Shown in pieces: positions 42,243 to 50,712 of a stretch of DNA of 64,000 nucleotides; positions within the stretch are counted from its first letter, which is position 1; each line of letters begins with the position of its first letter. A program made the position numbers and the translations under genes. This stretch comes from Amycolatopsis tucumanensis (GTDB lineage Bacteria; Actinomycetota; Actinomycetes; Mycobacteriales; Pseudonocardiaceae): assembly GCF_021654135.1 (NCBI RefSeq), contig NZ_JAKGSD010000021.1:1-64000 (forward strand). Reading direction: 5' to 3'. Under the pieces are notes generated by a model. The model was not told the DNA's origin and made no database searches. It saw only the letters and a list, made by a program, of their open reading frames with translations.

Positions 42243-43679
42243 ATGACGGACGACGCGGCGGTGCCGGAACAGCGCATGGCATCGGAGGATGAGCAGGCTC
42301 TGTTGAGCAGGCTGCGTTCCGGTGAGGATGCCGCGTTCCGCGAGTTGTTCGAGCTGCACGCTTCCGCCGTCCGCAGGCTGGCCCGCAGTCTGGCCGCCGA
42401 TTCGTCCGAGGCGGAGGACATCACCGCCGAGACGTTCTTCCGCGTGTTGCAGGCGTTGCGCCGCGGGAACGGCCCGAAGGAGCACATCCGCGCGTACTTG
42501 CTGACGGTGGCGCGCCGGGTGTCGTGGGAGTGGCACGGCGCGCGCCGCGATGTGCCGGTCACCGACGACGAGCTGACGCACCGCGCGGGGGCGGGCGCCG
42601 ACGCGCACGCCCGCACCGCGGAGCACAGCTTGATCACCACCGCTTTCACCAGCTTGCCGGAGCGCTGGCGGACCGTGTTGTGGCAGACCGAGGTCGAGGG
42701 TGAGCAGCCGGCGGTGGTGGCTCCGCACTTCGGGTTGAGCGCGAACGCGACGGCGGCGCTGGCGCGGCGGGCCCGGCAGGGCCTGCGTGCCGCGTACCTG
42801 CAGGCGCACCTGGCGATGAACCGGATTTCCGACGTCAGCTGCCGCGGGGTCATCGAGAAGCTCGGCGGCTACACCGCGGGCAGCGTCACCGGCGCCGAGG
42901 CGCGGCGGATCCGCGGTCACCTGCTGGGGTGCGCGTCCTGCCGGGCGATGCACGCGGAGCTGCGGGACGTCTGCTCGTCGCTGCGGGCGCACGCCGGTGC
43001 GGTGGCGTTGCTGGTGCCGGCCACCGCCGTCGCCGCGGGCACGGCCGCCAGTGGCGGTGCGACGTCGGGTGTGCTGACCACGTTGAAGACCGTGCTGGTG
43101 TCGAAGCTGAAGATCGGCGTGGCGCTGGCGTCGACCACGGCCGCGGGTGTGGTCGGGTTCGCGGTGGGCCCGGCGATGGTCGACGATTCGCAGCCGATCG
43201 GCTTGCCCGAGCAGGGCGGGGTCGAGTTGCGGATCGCGGAGCCGGAGTCGCGGCTGAGTTCGCCGCCGCAGGTGCTGATCGCGCCCGACGAGGTGACGCT
43301 GCCCTACCCCGGCGCGCCGTTGCCGAGCACGGTCGTGGAGAAGTCGCAGCCGCCCGCGAAGCCGATCGAGCCGGCCGGGCCGCCCGCGCGGCAGCAGCCG
43401 CAGACCGACGGTTCGAGCACCGGTGGCGAGCGGTCGGACCAGGTCGAGCCGACGCAGTCGTCGTCCCGCGGCAGTGCGCGCGACGACCTGCCGACCACGG
43501 ACGCCACGCCGTACGAGAGCGAGGACTCGCCGACCCGGGACAAGCCGGGCAAGGGCTGGGGCCGGGACAAGGACAAGCCGACGCAGGCCGAGTCGCACGG
43601 GCCGCCGTCGTGGTCCGCGCCGTGGTGGCTGTGGCGGGACCGGGATCACGGGCACTCCGGCCGGGGGTCATCCGAGTAG
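42243..43679 (+). CDS. ECF sigma factor with fused zinc finger and membrane tail
   Basis: 478 residues from the ATG at 42243; a GTG at 42231 is very close to the G-rich ribosome site (GGGGGAGGAGG). Sigma region 2 spans about 20-90 (LFELHASAVRRLARSLAADS; AEDITAETFFRVLQAL) and region 4 about 130-180 (LPERWRTVLWQTEVEGEQPA). A zinc-finger anti-sigma-like module follows with H-x3-C-x2-C (RIRGHLLGCASCRAMHAEL), then two hydrophobic segments around 255-320 and a long Pro/Ser/Asp-rich, presumably extracytoplasmic tail of ~150 residues. It thus joins the sigma factor and its membrane anti-sigma in one polypeptide. Release would need proteolysis or a conformational signal. Comparable fused ECF proteins are known in actinobacteria; the signal is unknown. 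Confidence 0.87.
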   Translation: MTDDAAVPEQRMASEDEQALLSRLRSGEDAAFRELFELHASAVRRLARSLAADSSEAEDITAETFFRVLQALRRGNGPKEHIRAYLLTVARRVSWEWHGARRDVPVTDDELTHRAGAGADAHARTAEHSLITTAFTSLPERWRTVLWQTEVEGEQPAVVAPHFGLSANATAALARRARQGLRAAYLQAHLAMNRISDVSCRGVIEKLGGYTAGSVTGAEARRIRGHLLGCASCRAMHAELRDVCSSLRAHAGAVALLVPATAVAAGTAASGGATSGVLTTLKTVLVSKLKIGVALASTTAAGVVGFAVGPAMVDDSQPIGLPEQGGVELRIAEPESRLSSPPQVLIAPDEVTLPYPGAPLPSTVVEKSQPPAKPIEPAGPPARQQPQTDGSSTGGERSDQVEPTQSSSRGSARDDLPTTDATPYESEDSPTRDKPGKGWGRDKDKPTQAESHGPPSWSAPWWLWRDRDHGHSGRGSSE

Positions 43680-43764
43680 TCGATCTCCGTCCGCGTCTCG
43701 CGCGGCGGGCCGCGGCCACGCTACGGTTGGACGGGCGAACGACCGTGGCGGGAGGCAGCGAAAG

Positions 43765-44205
43765 ATGAACCGCGTGGTGCGGGGAGGCGACGGCCGCGAG
43801 TGGGTCGTCCGGGCGCAGATGGAATGGCGCCGCCCGGCAACCGCCGAGGACTTCGAGCGGGACATCTCCGGCAGCTACACCTCGGGCATCGCGATGCTCG
43901 CCGTGTGCGTGCTGCTGGCGGTCATCCTCGTCGCCTGGCTGCCCGACACCGTCGTGGTGCCGCCGTGGGTGATCTACGGCCTGCTGCTGATCGCGGTGTT
44001 CTTCCCGCTGCGGTGGGTGCTGAACCGGCCGTGGACGGTCGTCGCGGAGACCGACGGCGGCGTCACCGGCGAGCCGCCGCCCGAGCGCTGGGTCGGGATC
44101 ATCTCCGGCATGTTCCGCGTGCGCAGCGAGCTGACCAGGCTCGCGAAGACCATCCAGCGGGAGGCGGGCCCGGACTTCGAGGGCCCGCTGCGGCCGATGG
44201 AGTAG
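43765..44205 (+). CDS. Small actinobacterial membrane protein of unknown function
   Basis: 146 residues from an ATG preceded by GGGAGG. Two adjacent membrane helices (GIAMLAVCVLLAVILVAWLP and VIYGLLLIAVFFPLRWVL) are flanked by an N-terminal ~40-residue and a C-terminal ~55-residue cytoplasmic part. The N terminus WVVRAQMEWRRPATAEDFER and C-terminal WVGIISGMFRVRSELTRLAK look conserved in style, but no named family is recalled. It ends two bases before the glycosylase gene, so they are probably co-transcribed. A longer frame from 43423 is a shadow of the sigma factor gene. Confidence 0.75.
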   Translation: MNRVVRGGDGREWVVRAQMEWRRPATAEDFERDISGSYTSGIAMLAVCVLLAVILVAWLPDTVVVPPWVIYGLLLIAVFFPLRWVLNRPWTVVAETDGGVTGEPPPERWVGIISGMFRVRSELTRLAKTIQREAGPDFEGPLRPME

Positions 44206-44207
44206 CG

Positions 44208-45059
44208 ATGCCGGAGTTGCCCGAGGTCGAAGCGCTGGCGTACCACCTGCGTGAGCACGCGGTGGGGCGGCTGGTCAGCCGCGTCGACGTGGCGTCGCTG
44301 GCGGTGCTGAAGACGTTCGACCCGCCCTACACCGACCTGCACGGGCGCGAGGTGACGGGGGCGGGCCGGTTCGGCAAGCACCTCGACCTCGACTGCGACG
44401 GCCTGCACCTGGTGGTGCACCTGGCGCGCGCCGGCTGGCTGCGGTGGGCGGACAACCTCTCGCCGGCGCCGCCGAAACCGGGCAAGGGCCCGATCGCGCT
44501 GCGCGTCCACTTCGGAGACCGCGGATTCGACCTGACCGAGGCGGGCACGAAGAAGGGCCTCGCGGTGTGGGTGGTGCGGGACCCGCAGGAGGTGCCCAGC
44601 ATCGCCCGGCTCGGCCCGGACGCCCTGTCGCTGCACCGGGATTCGCTGGCCGAGCTGCTGGCAGGGCGGACCGAGCGGCTCAAGTGGGCGCTGACCGACC
44701 AGTCGCTGATCGCGGGCATCGGCAACGCCTACTCGGACGAGATCCTGCACGCCGCGCGGCTGTCCCCGTTCGCGACCGCGGGCAAGCTGTCCGACGACGC
44801 GCTGGACCGGCTCGCCGAGGCGGTGCACCAGATCCTGACGAGCGCGGTGGAGCGCTCGGTGGGCCAGGACGCGGCTCGCCTCAAGGGCGAGAAGCGGTCC
44901 GGCCTCCGGGTGCACGCGCGGACCGGGCTGCCCTGCCCGGTGTGCGGGGACACGGTGCGTGAGGTTTCCTTCGCCGACAAGTCCTTCCAGTACTGCCCGA
45001 CCTGCCAGACGGGCGGCAAGCCGCTCGCGGACCGTCGCCTGTCGCGCCTGCTCAAGTAG
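44208..45059 (+). CDS. Fpg/Nei-family DNA glycosylase
   Basis: 283 residues starting MPELPEVEALAYHL, with the catalytic Pro and Glu exposed after Met removal. The helix-two-turn-helix region LTDQSLIAGIGNAYSDEILH has the conserved GIGN-Y-DE motif. The C-terminal zinc finger is complete: CPVCGDTVREVSFADKSFQY with CPTC after it. It removes oxidised bases and nicks the abasic site (beta/delta elimination) in base-excision repair. Fpg and Nei cannot be separated with certainty; FGDRGFDLTEAGTKK in the middle fits the actinobacterial Nei-like branch better than MutM. The ATG lies 2 bases after the preceding stop, with GGAG upstream. Confidence 0.93.
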   Translation: MPELPEVEALAYHLREHAVGRLVSRVDVASLAVLKTFDPPYTDLHGREVTGAGRFGKHLDLDCDGLHLVVHLARAGWLRWADNLSPAPPKPGKGPIALRVHFGDRGFDLTEAGTKKGLAVWVVRDPQEVPSIARLGPDALSLHRDSLAELLAGRTERLKWALTDQSLIAGIGNAYSDEILHAARLSPFATAGKLSDDALDRLAEAVHQILTSAVERSVGQDAARLKGEKRSGLRVHARTGLPCPVCGDTVREVSFADKSFQYCPTCQTGGKPLADRRLSRLLK

Positions 45060-45146
45060 CGCCTCACCCCGCAGGGTGGCGAAGTCAGCACAGAAAGTGC
45101 GCTGAAGAGCTTGCACCTTGCGTCACGAGCGCAGAGCATTGACGCC

Positions 45147-46421
45147 GTGTCCGGTCTGCCGATCTCGCAAATCATCCCGTGGAGCGTGTCGGGTGTGCTG
45201 CTGATCGTCCTGATCGTCGTGCTGGCGCGGACCCGCAAGCCGAGCAGCTCGATCGAGGACGCGGTTCTGGAAGCCGTCTACCACATGTCCCGCGCGACAC
45301 CGGACCTCCGCGAGGGCTTCGACCAGGCCAGCGCCGACCGGATCACCTCGCAGCTGCTCGAACTGCTCAAGTGCGTCGCCGTCGGCATCACCGACAACGA
45401 GGGCACCCTGGTGTCCTGGGACGGCGAGGCCAACGACCACTACCTCGACCTCAGCAGCGCCGTGATGATGTCCATCCGCAAGGCCCGTCGTGAGGTCGTC
45501 TCGCACGACGACGTCCCGTGCGACCACCGCGGCACCTGCAAGATGAAGACCGCGGTGATCGTGCCGCTGCTCGTCGAGGACGAGGTCGAGGCGGCGCTCA
45601 TCGTGGTGGGCCGCAGCTCCGGCAAGCGCCTGATCCAGATGGCCGACGCGGTCGCGCAGTTCGTCACCACCCAGTTCGAGCTGGCCCGCTTCGAGGAGTC
45701 CAAGCACCAGTTGCAGCAGGCCGAGATCAAGGCGCTGCGCGCGCAGATCTCGCCGCACTTCATCTACAACGCGCTCAACACGATCTCCGCGCTCATCCGG
45801 ACCGACCCGGAGGAGGCGCGCGAGCTGCTGCAGGAGTTCGCCGACTTCACGCGCTACTCGTTCCGCACCTCCGGCATGTTCACCACGCTCGCCGACGAGC
45901 TGCGCAACATCGACCTCTACCTGACGATCGAACGGGCCCGGTTCGGCGGCCGCCTCGAGGTGCGGCTGAAGATCGCGCCCGAGGTGCTGTCGGTCGTGGT
46001 GCCGTTCCTGATCATCCAGCCGCTCGTGGAGAACGCGGTGCAGCACGGCCTGGCGAACAAGCCGACCGGCGGCATGGTCACCGTCACCGCCTCCGACTAC
46101 GGCACCGAGGCGCTGATCAGCGTCGAGGACGACGGCATCGGCATGGACCCGGCGCGGCTGGCCGACCTGCGCAACTCGCACCGCACCGGCGCGCACGTCG
46201 GGCTGGGCAACATCAACGCGCGCATGCGGCAGCTGTTCGGCGACGAGTACGCGCTGATGGTCGAGACCGCGCCGGGCGCCGGGATGAAGGTGACGCTGCG
46301 GGTGCCGAAGTTCGCGCCCGGCGTGCGCACCGACCTGCCGGACTACGCGGAAGCCCCGCCGGAGCCCGCCCGCAACGGCCGTCTGCACAAACCGGACGGA
46401 GTCCGTAACCTGGCGCCATGA
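45147..46421 (+). CDS. LytS/YehU-type sensor histidine kinase
   Basis: 424 residues from the GTG at 45147; a TTG at 45111 is possible but adds only an unstructured start. One N-terminal membrane helix (IIPWSVSGVLLIVLIVVLA) is followed by a GAF-like domain at about 50-185 that contains the Cys pair in CDHRGTCKMKTAVIVPL. The His_kinase box AQISPHFIYNALNTISALIR has the phosphoacceptor His204, and the ATPase has QPLVENAVQHGL and DDGIGM with GLGNINARMRQLFG. The usual five- or more-span sensor of LytS is absent, so sensing may occur in the GAF domain. It pairs with the LytTR regulator one gene away. By analogy with BtsS and YpdA it may sense pyruvate or a related carboxylate, fitting the downstream symporters; this is inference. 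Confidence 0.9.
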   Translation: MSGLPISQIIPWSVSGVLLIVLIVVLARTRKPSSSIEDAVLEAVYHMSRATPDLREGFDQASADRITSQLLELLKCVAVGITDNEGTLVSWDGEANDHYLDLSSAVMMSIRKARREVVSHDDVPCDHRGTCKMKTAVIVPLLVEDEVEAALIVVGRSSGKRLIQMADAVAQFVTTQFELARFEESKHQLQQAEIKALRAQISPHFIYNALNTISALIRTDPEEARELLQEFADFTRYSFRTSGMFTTLADELRNIDLYLTIERARFGGRLEVRLKIAPEVLSVVVPFLIIQPLVENAVQHGLANKPTGGMVTVTASDYGTEALISVEDDGIGMDPARLADLRNSHRTGAHVGLGNINARMRQLFGDEYALMVETAPGAGMKVTLRVPKFAPGVRTDLPDYAEAPPEPARNGRLHKPDGVRNLAP

Positions 46422-47269
46422 CCAGCGTGACGGACAGGCTGAGCAGCAGGATTTCGCGCATCGGCGACCGGGGCGACCGCAAGGACGTGGTGGCCGTCGT
46501 CAAGCTGCACGGGGTGATCACGCCGACGCCCTCGCCGCTCGCGCGCGGCACCATCAACCTCGCGGCCGTCGAGTCCGCGCTGACCCGCGCGTTCGACCAC
46601 GACCGGCTCAAGGCGGTCGCGTTGCAGATCAACTCGCCGGGCGGCGCGCCGACCCAGTCCGGGCTGGTCGCGGAGCGGATCCGCCAGCTCGCCGCGAAGA
46701 AGCCGGGCGTGCCGGTGATCGCGTTCTGTGAGGACGTCGCGGCCTCCGGCGGTTACTGGCTGGCGTGCGCGGCGGACGAGATCTACGCGCACCGCACGTC
46801 GATGGTCGGTTCCATCGGCGTGATCAGCGGCGGGTTCGGGTTCACCGGTCTGCTGGAGCGCTTCGGCATCGAGCGGCGCGTGCACACCGCGGGTGAGAAC
46901 AAGAAGCGGCTCGACCCGTTCGCCCCGGAGAAGCCGGAGGACGTCGAGTGGCTGAAGAAGATGCACGCACAGTTGCACGAGATGTTCGTGGAGTGGGTGA
47001 AGGAACGCCGCGGCGACCGGCTCGCCGACACCGAGGAGCTGTTCACCGGTGACGTCTGGCTCGGCGCGAAGGCCGTCGAGCTGGGCCTGGTCGACGGGAT
47101 CGGCAACCTGCGGGAGGTCGTCGAGCAGCGCTGGCCGGACGCCGAGATCACGATCGCCGAGCCGAAGAAGCCGCTGCTGGCCCGGCTCGGCATCGGCGCG
47201 CCGGCAGCCGCCCAGGCGCTCCTGGACGCGGTCGCACAGCGAGTTGCTTGGTCACGCTACGGGATTTGA
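46418..47269 (+). CDS. S49-family serine protease (SppA/SohB-like)
   Basis: 283 residues from an ATG overlapping the kinase stop (ATGA). The ClpP-like fold is clear: VVKLHGVITPTP, ALQINSPGGAPTQSGLVAER, then the nucleophile Ser110 in CEDVAASGGYWLACAADEIY. SMVGSIGVISGGFGF follows, and Lys162 in AGENKKRLDPFAPEKPEDVE. The Ser-Lys distance of 52 equals that in Bacillus subtilis SppA (Ser147/Lys199). There is no signal peptide or membrane helix, unlike most SppA proteins, so it may act in the cytoplasm or at the membrane surface. It sits between a kinase gene and its regulator, an unusual place for a protease. Confidence 0.9.
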   Translation: MTSVTDRLSSRISRIGDRGDRKDVVAVVKLHGVITPTPSPLARGTINLAAVESALTRAFDHDRLKAVALQINSPGGAPTQSGLVAERIRQLAAKKPGVPVIAFCEDVAASGGYWLACAADEIYAHRTSMVGSIGVISGGFGFTGLLERFGIERRVHTAGENKKRLDPFAPEKPEDVEWLKKMHAQLHEMFVEWVKERRGDRLADTEELFTGDVWLGAKAVELGLVDGIGNLREVVEQRWPDAEITIAEPKKPLLARLGIGAPAAAQALLDAVAQRVAWSRYGI

Positions 47270-47318
47270 AAGCGCTCGCCCGCTCGCGGTATGGACATCA
47301 CAACCTGCAATAGGCAGG

Positions 47319-48143
47319 ATGCGAGTCACTGTGAGTGCGCAACAAGACACCAGAAGACTGCTCGTCCTCGCGGTGGACGACGAGCCCCACGGGTTGAACC
47401 TGCTGGTCGACACGCTGCGGGGCAACCCGCACATCGGTCGCGTGTTCACCGCGGTCGACGCCTCCGAGGCGCTGCGCGTGCTGGCCTCGGAGGACCCGGA
47501 GGTGCGTGAGCGCAAGGAGCGGGGCCTGCCGCCGATCGACGCGGTGTTCGCCGACCTCCAGATGCCCGGCCTGTCCGGCATGGAGATGGCGCGCGTGTTC
47601 TCCGCGATGAGCCCCGCGCCGGTGCTGGTGTTCGTCACCGGGCACGCGCACGAGGCCGTCAACGCGTTCGACCTGGGCGCGGTGGACTACCTGCTCAAGC
47701 CGTGCAACCAGCACCGGCTGGACCGGGCGGTCGAGCGGGTGCTGGAGAAGCTGAAGACGGTGGCCCCGCCAGGGCCGGGCGCGGCCGCGCCCGCCGCGCC
47801 GGACGACGACGAGGTGATCCCGGTCGAGCTCGCCGGGACCACGAAGCTCGTGCCGCGCTCGTCGGTGCGCTGGGTCGAGGCGCAGGGCGACTACGCCCGC
47901 CTGTTCACCAAGGACGGCAACAGCCACCTGGTCCGCATCCCGCTGACCCAGCTCGAGGAGCGCTGGGAGAAGGCCGGGTTCGTGCGGATCCACCGGTCGT
48001 TCCTGGTCGCGTTGAACCTGATCACCGAGCTGCGCATGGGGCAGGGCGGCTACCAGGTCGTGATCGGCAACGAGGAGAAGCTGCTCCCGGTCTCCCGGCG
48101 GCACACCCGTGAGCTCAAGGACCGACTCACGGGTGGTCGATGA
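47319..48143 (+). CDS. LytTR-family response regulator
   Basis: 274 residues from an ATG at 47319; a GTG at 47331 would also give a whole receiver domain. The receiver domain (about 12-150) has VDDEPHGLNLLVDTLR, the phosphoacceptor Asp79 in VFADLQMPGLSG, and a Lys in AVDYLLKPCNQHRL. After a Pro/Ala-rich linker the LytTR DNA-binding domain covers about 165-270: VRWVEAQGDYARLFTKDGNS, LTQLEERWEKAGFVRIHRSF and KLLPVSRRHTRELKDRL. It is the partner of the LytS-type kinase. LytTR proteins bind direct repeats; a 9-bp direct repeat with 19-bp period lies before the downstream mctB-like gene. Confidence 0.93.
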   Translation: MRVTVSAQQDTRRLLVLAVDDEPHGLNLLVDTLRGNPHIGRVFTAVDASEALRVLASEDPEVRERKERGLPPIDAVFADLQMPGLSGMEMARVFSAMSPAPVLVFVTGHAHEAVNAFDLGAVDYLLKPCNQHRLDRAVERVLEKLKTVAPPGPGAAAPAAPDDDEVIPVELAGTTKLVPRSSVRWVEAQGDYARLFTKDGNSHLVRIPLTQLEERWEKAGFVRIHRSFLVALNLITELRMGQGGYQVVIGNEEKLLPVSRRHTRELKDRLTGGR

Positions 48144-48637
48144 CCGAGGACTTCTACCGTCGGGCCGACGGGGTGCGTGAGCCGGACCCGACGCTGGGCA
48201 AGAACTACCAGCCGGCGTCGGTGGAGCCGATCCCGCCCGCGCCGCCGCCCGAGGCGCCGCCGGAGCCGGCGAAACCGCCGAAGCGGCAGCGGGTGGTGCT
48301 GGCGGATCCGCGTTCCCGCAAGACGACGCCGACGCTGCGCGCGCGCCTGGAGCTGGAGCAGCAGACCAGCTGGGGCGAGCTGCTGATCCGCGACCTGGTC
48401 AAGCACCAGCTGCGCACCGCGCTCGGGTTGAGCGCGCTGGTGCTGGTGCTGCTCGGCGCGCTGCCGCTGGCCTTCTACCTGTGGCCGGGGTTCGCCGCGC
48501 TGCGCGTGGTCGGCGTGCCGCTGGCGTGGTTGTTGCTGGGGCTGTTGCCGTTCCCGTTGCTGCTGCTCGCGGGCCTGGCCTACAACCGGCTGGCCGAGCG
48601 GCACGAGCGGGACTTCGTGGACATGATCGAGTCGTGA
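48140..48637 (+). CDS. Small membrane protein of the LytTR/symporter operon
   Basis: 165 residues from an ATG overlapping the regulator stop (ATGA). The first ~100 residues are cytoplasmic and Pro/Arg-rich (EPIPPAPPPEAPPEPAKPPK), then a helix (LELEQQTSWGELLIRDLVKH). Two membrane helices end the protein (GLSALVLVLLGALPLAFYLW; VVGVPLAWLLLGLLPFPLLL), followed by a short tail (LAERHERDFVDMIES). It has the two-span layout of DUF485 proteins, which accompany SSS-family carboxylate symporters. It is placed right before such a symporter gene. It may be an accessory subunit, as MctB is for MctC. The sequence itself does not match DUF485 by eye. Confidence 0.72.
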   Translation: MTEDFYRRADGVREPDPTLGKNYQPASVEPIPPAPPPEAPPEPAKPPKRQRVVLADPRSRKTTPTLRARLELEQQTSWGELLIRDLVKHQLRTALGLSALVLVLLGALPLAFYLWPGFAALRVVGVPLAWLLLGLLPFPLLLLAGLAYNRLAERHERDFVDMIES

Positions 48638-48680
48638 CCGGCCCGCGGAGCCGGAGCCGGGGCAGGGGACAATCCGGATC

Positions 48681-50462
48681 GTGCAGCTGAACCCGTGGGC
48701 GCTGAGCGGCATCGCGACCGTCGCCGTGCTGACCTTCTACCTGGGTCACCGCTCGTCCCGGTTCGCCAACACCACGCACGACTTCCTGGTCGCACGCCGC
48801 ACTGTGCGGTCGCGCCGCAACGCCGCCGCCATTTCCGGTGAGTACCTCTCCGCCGCGTCGTTCCTCGGCATCGCCGGGATCATCCTCAAGGACGGCGCCG
48901 ACGGGTTGTGGTTCCCGATCGGCTTCACCGCCGGCTACCTGGCGCTGATGCTGTTCGTCGCCGCGCCGCTGCGCCGCTCGGGCGCCTACACGCTGCCGGA
49001 CTTCCTGGAGGCGCGGCTGGAGTCGGTCGCGCTGCGCCGGTGCGGCACCGCGTTCGTGGTGTTCATCGGGATCCTCTACCTGGTCCCGCAGCTGCAGGGC
49101 GCCGGGCTGGCGCTGACGACGGTGCTGAACGTGCCGGGCTGGGTCGGCGCGGTGACGGTCACCGTGCTGGTCGGTGTGAACGTGATGGCCGGCGGCATGC
49201 GCGCGATCACCGTGGTGCAGGCGTTCCAGTACTGGCTGAAGCTGTTCGCGATCGCGCTGCCCGCGTTCGTGCTGTGCGCGGTGTTCCTGGCAGGCGGCAA
49301 GCCGGGGCCAGCCGGTTCGCTGGGGTCGCCCGCGCCGCCGGTGTTCGCCGCGCAGACCACTGTGGACATCCGCACCGACGTCGCCTTCGAGGTCGGCACG
49401 CTGACGCAGGTCGTGATCGAGCACCCGGGCGACCCGGCGCCGCACGACGAGATCTGGGTGCAGGGCTCGACGCAGGAGCTGCCGCAGGGCACCCGCGTGT
49501 GGTTCGCGGCCGGCACCCCGGTCCCGACGGTGAGCGACGCGGAGGTCACCAACTCCGACTGGCTGCACCCCGGCTCCGAGGGCGTGCGGGACCTGCTGCA
49601 GACGTATTCGCTGATCTTCGCGACGTTCCTCGGCACGATGGGCCTGCCGCACGTGCTGGTCCGCTTCTACACCAACCCGGACGGCCGGGCGGCGCGCCGG
49701 ACCACGGTGCACGTCCTGTTGCTGCTCGGGCTGTTCTACCTGTTCCCGACGATCCTCGGGGCGCTGTCCCGGATGTACGTGCCGGAGCTGCTGGTGACGG
49801 GCCAGACGGACGCCGCGGTGCTGCGGCTGCCGTCGGCGATGGTGCCGGGGGTGGCCGGGCAGGTGCTGGGGGCGGTCGTGCTGGCCGGGGCGTTCGCGGC
49901 GTTCCTGTCCACGTCGTCGGGGTTGCTGGTGAGCCTGGCGGGTGTGGTGTCGACGGACCTGTCGAAGGGCCGGGTGCTGGACTTCCGGATCGCCGCGGGT
50001 GTGGTCGCGCTGGTGCCGCTGGCGCTGGCGCTGCTCCTGCGGCCGAACGACCTGTCGCTGAGCGTCGGGATGTCGTTCGCGCTGGCCGCGTCGACGTTCT
50101 CGCCGTTGCTGCTGCTCGGCGTGTGGTGGCGCGGCCTGACCTGGCCGGGCGCGATGGCGGGCATGATCATCGGCGGCGGGCTGGTGCTCGGTGCGCTGGT
50201 GGTGGACCTGGTCAGCCGGTTCACCGGGGGCTGGGCGCCGTGGTTCGCCGACCAGCCCGCGTTGATCACGGTGCCGGTGGCGTTCGCGGTGACGATCCTG
50301 GTCAGCCTGGCGACGCCGAACGGCAAGCCGGCCGACGTGAACGCCGTGATGCTGCGGCTGCACGCCCCGGACCGGCTCGGGTTCATGCGCGATCGGGCGG
50401 TCGCGCGGTTCGGGCAGGCCGAAGAGCGTACCCGGATGGGACGCGGCCGACACCGCAAGTGA
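48681..50462 (+). CDS. Sodium/solute symporter family transporter (SSS), first copy
   Basis: 593 residues, GTG start without a clear ribosome site. Around 12-13 hydrophobic segments. SSS signatures are DFLVARRTVRSRRNAAAISG, then EYLSAASFLGIAGIILKDGA, GTMGLPHVLVRFYTNPDG and the late ATFSPLLLLGVWWRGLTWPG. A ~70-residue extracytoplasmic insert around 215-295 is absent from the second symporter. By family (ActP/MctC branch) it should import a monocarboxylate such as acetate, pyruvate or propionate with a cation. It follows the small membrane protein gene after 43 bases and precedes a spacer with the likely promoter of the second symporter pair. Confidence 0.9.
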   Translation: MQLNPWALSGIATVAVLTFYLGHRSSRFANTTHDFLVARRTVRSRRNAAAISGEYLSAASFLGIAGIILKDGADGLWFPIGFTAGYLALMLFVAAPLRRSGAYTLPDFLEARLESVALRRCGTAFVVFIGILYLVPQLQGAGLALTTVLNVPGWVGAVTVTVLVGVNVMAGGMRAITVVQAFQYWLKLFAIALPAFVLCAVFLAGGKPGPAGSLGSPAPPVFAAQTTVDIRTDVAFEVGTLTQVVIEHPGDPAPHDEIWVQGSTQELPQGTRVWFAAGTPVPTVSDAEVTNSDWLHPGSEGVRDLLQTYSLIFATFLGTMGLPHVLVRFYTNPDGRAARRTTVHVLLLLGLFYLFPTILGALSRMYVPELLVTGQTDAAVLRLPSAMVPGVAGQVLGAVVLAGAFAAFLSTSSGLLVSLAGVVSTDLSKGRVLDFRIAAGVVALVPLALALLLRPNDLSLSVGMSFALAASTFSPLLLLGVWWRGLTWPGAMAGMIIGGGLVLGALVVDLVSRFTGGWAPWFADQPALITVPVAFAVTILVSLATPNGKPADVNAVMLRLHAPDRLGFMRDRAVARFGQAEERTRMGRGRHRK

Positions 50463-50712
50463 CCCCGGTTCTCACCCGGGCGACTTTCACTCCATTGGCG
50501 GTTTCGTTTACCGTCGGTTGACATTTCGGCAAATCTTGCCCGTTTGGTGATTCGCGAAATGGACATTCCTACGTCTAACCGGCGTAAGATCGTCAACTCT
50601 CCGTAAGATCATTCACTCGAAAGGATTAACAACAAGACTCACGTTTCGCGGCAAGATCTACCCGCATCACACGACCGGAAGAGGTTGAGACCATGCACAG
50701 GGAGGTTGTCCC
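50463..50712 (+). promoter_or_regulatory. AT-richer regulatory spacer before the mctB-like gene
   Basis: These 250 bases are clearly lower in G+C than their neighbours. They hold TTGACA at 50518-50523 without a good -10 at normal spacing, an 8-bp palindrome TTCGCGAA (50551-50558), the CGTAAGATC direct repeat (annotated separately), and the ribosome site AGGGAGG (50699-50705) of the GTG start. A seven-codon reading frame (MHREVVP, 50693-50716) ends in overlap with that GTG. It is probably an own promoter region for the mctB/mctC-like pair. Confidence 0.6.
50583..50610 (+). promoter_or_regulatory. 9-bp direct repeat, candidate LytTR regulator site
   Basis: CGTAAGATC occurs at 50583-50591 and again at 50602-50610, a 19-base period (about two helical turns). 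LytTR proteins bind paired direct repeats of this kind, and TCCGTAAGA at the second copy fits the published LytTR consensus at six of eight informative positions by my alignment. The matching regulator gene lies 2.4 kb upstream in the same cluster. Confidence 0.5.

Noticed and set aside
48399..50453. 684-codon minus-strand frame over the first symporter
   Set aside because: Arg/Gln/His-rich shadow of a membrane protein gene with intact family motifs.
50518..50523. TTGACA as a housekeeping promoter
   Set aside because: No -10-like hexamer lies 16-19 bases downstream; kept only as a note in the spacer entry.
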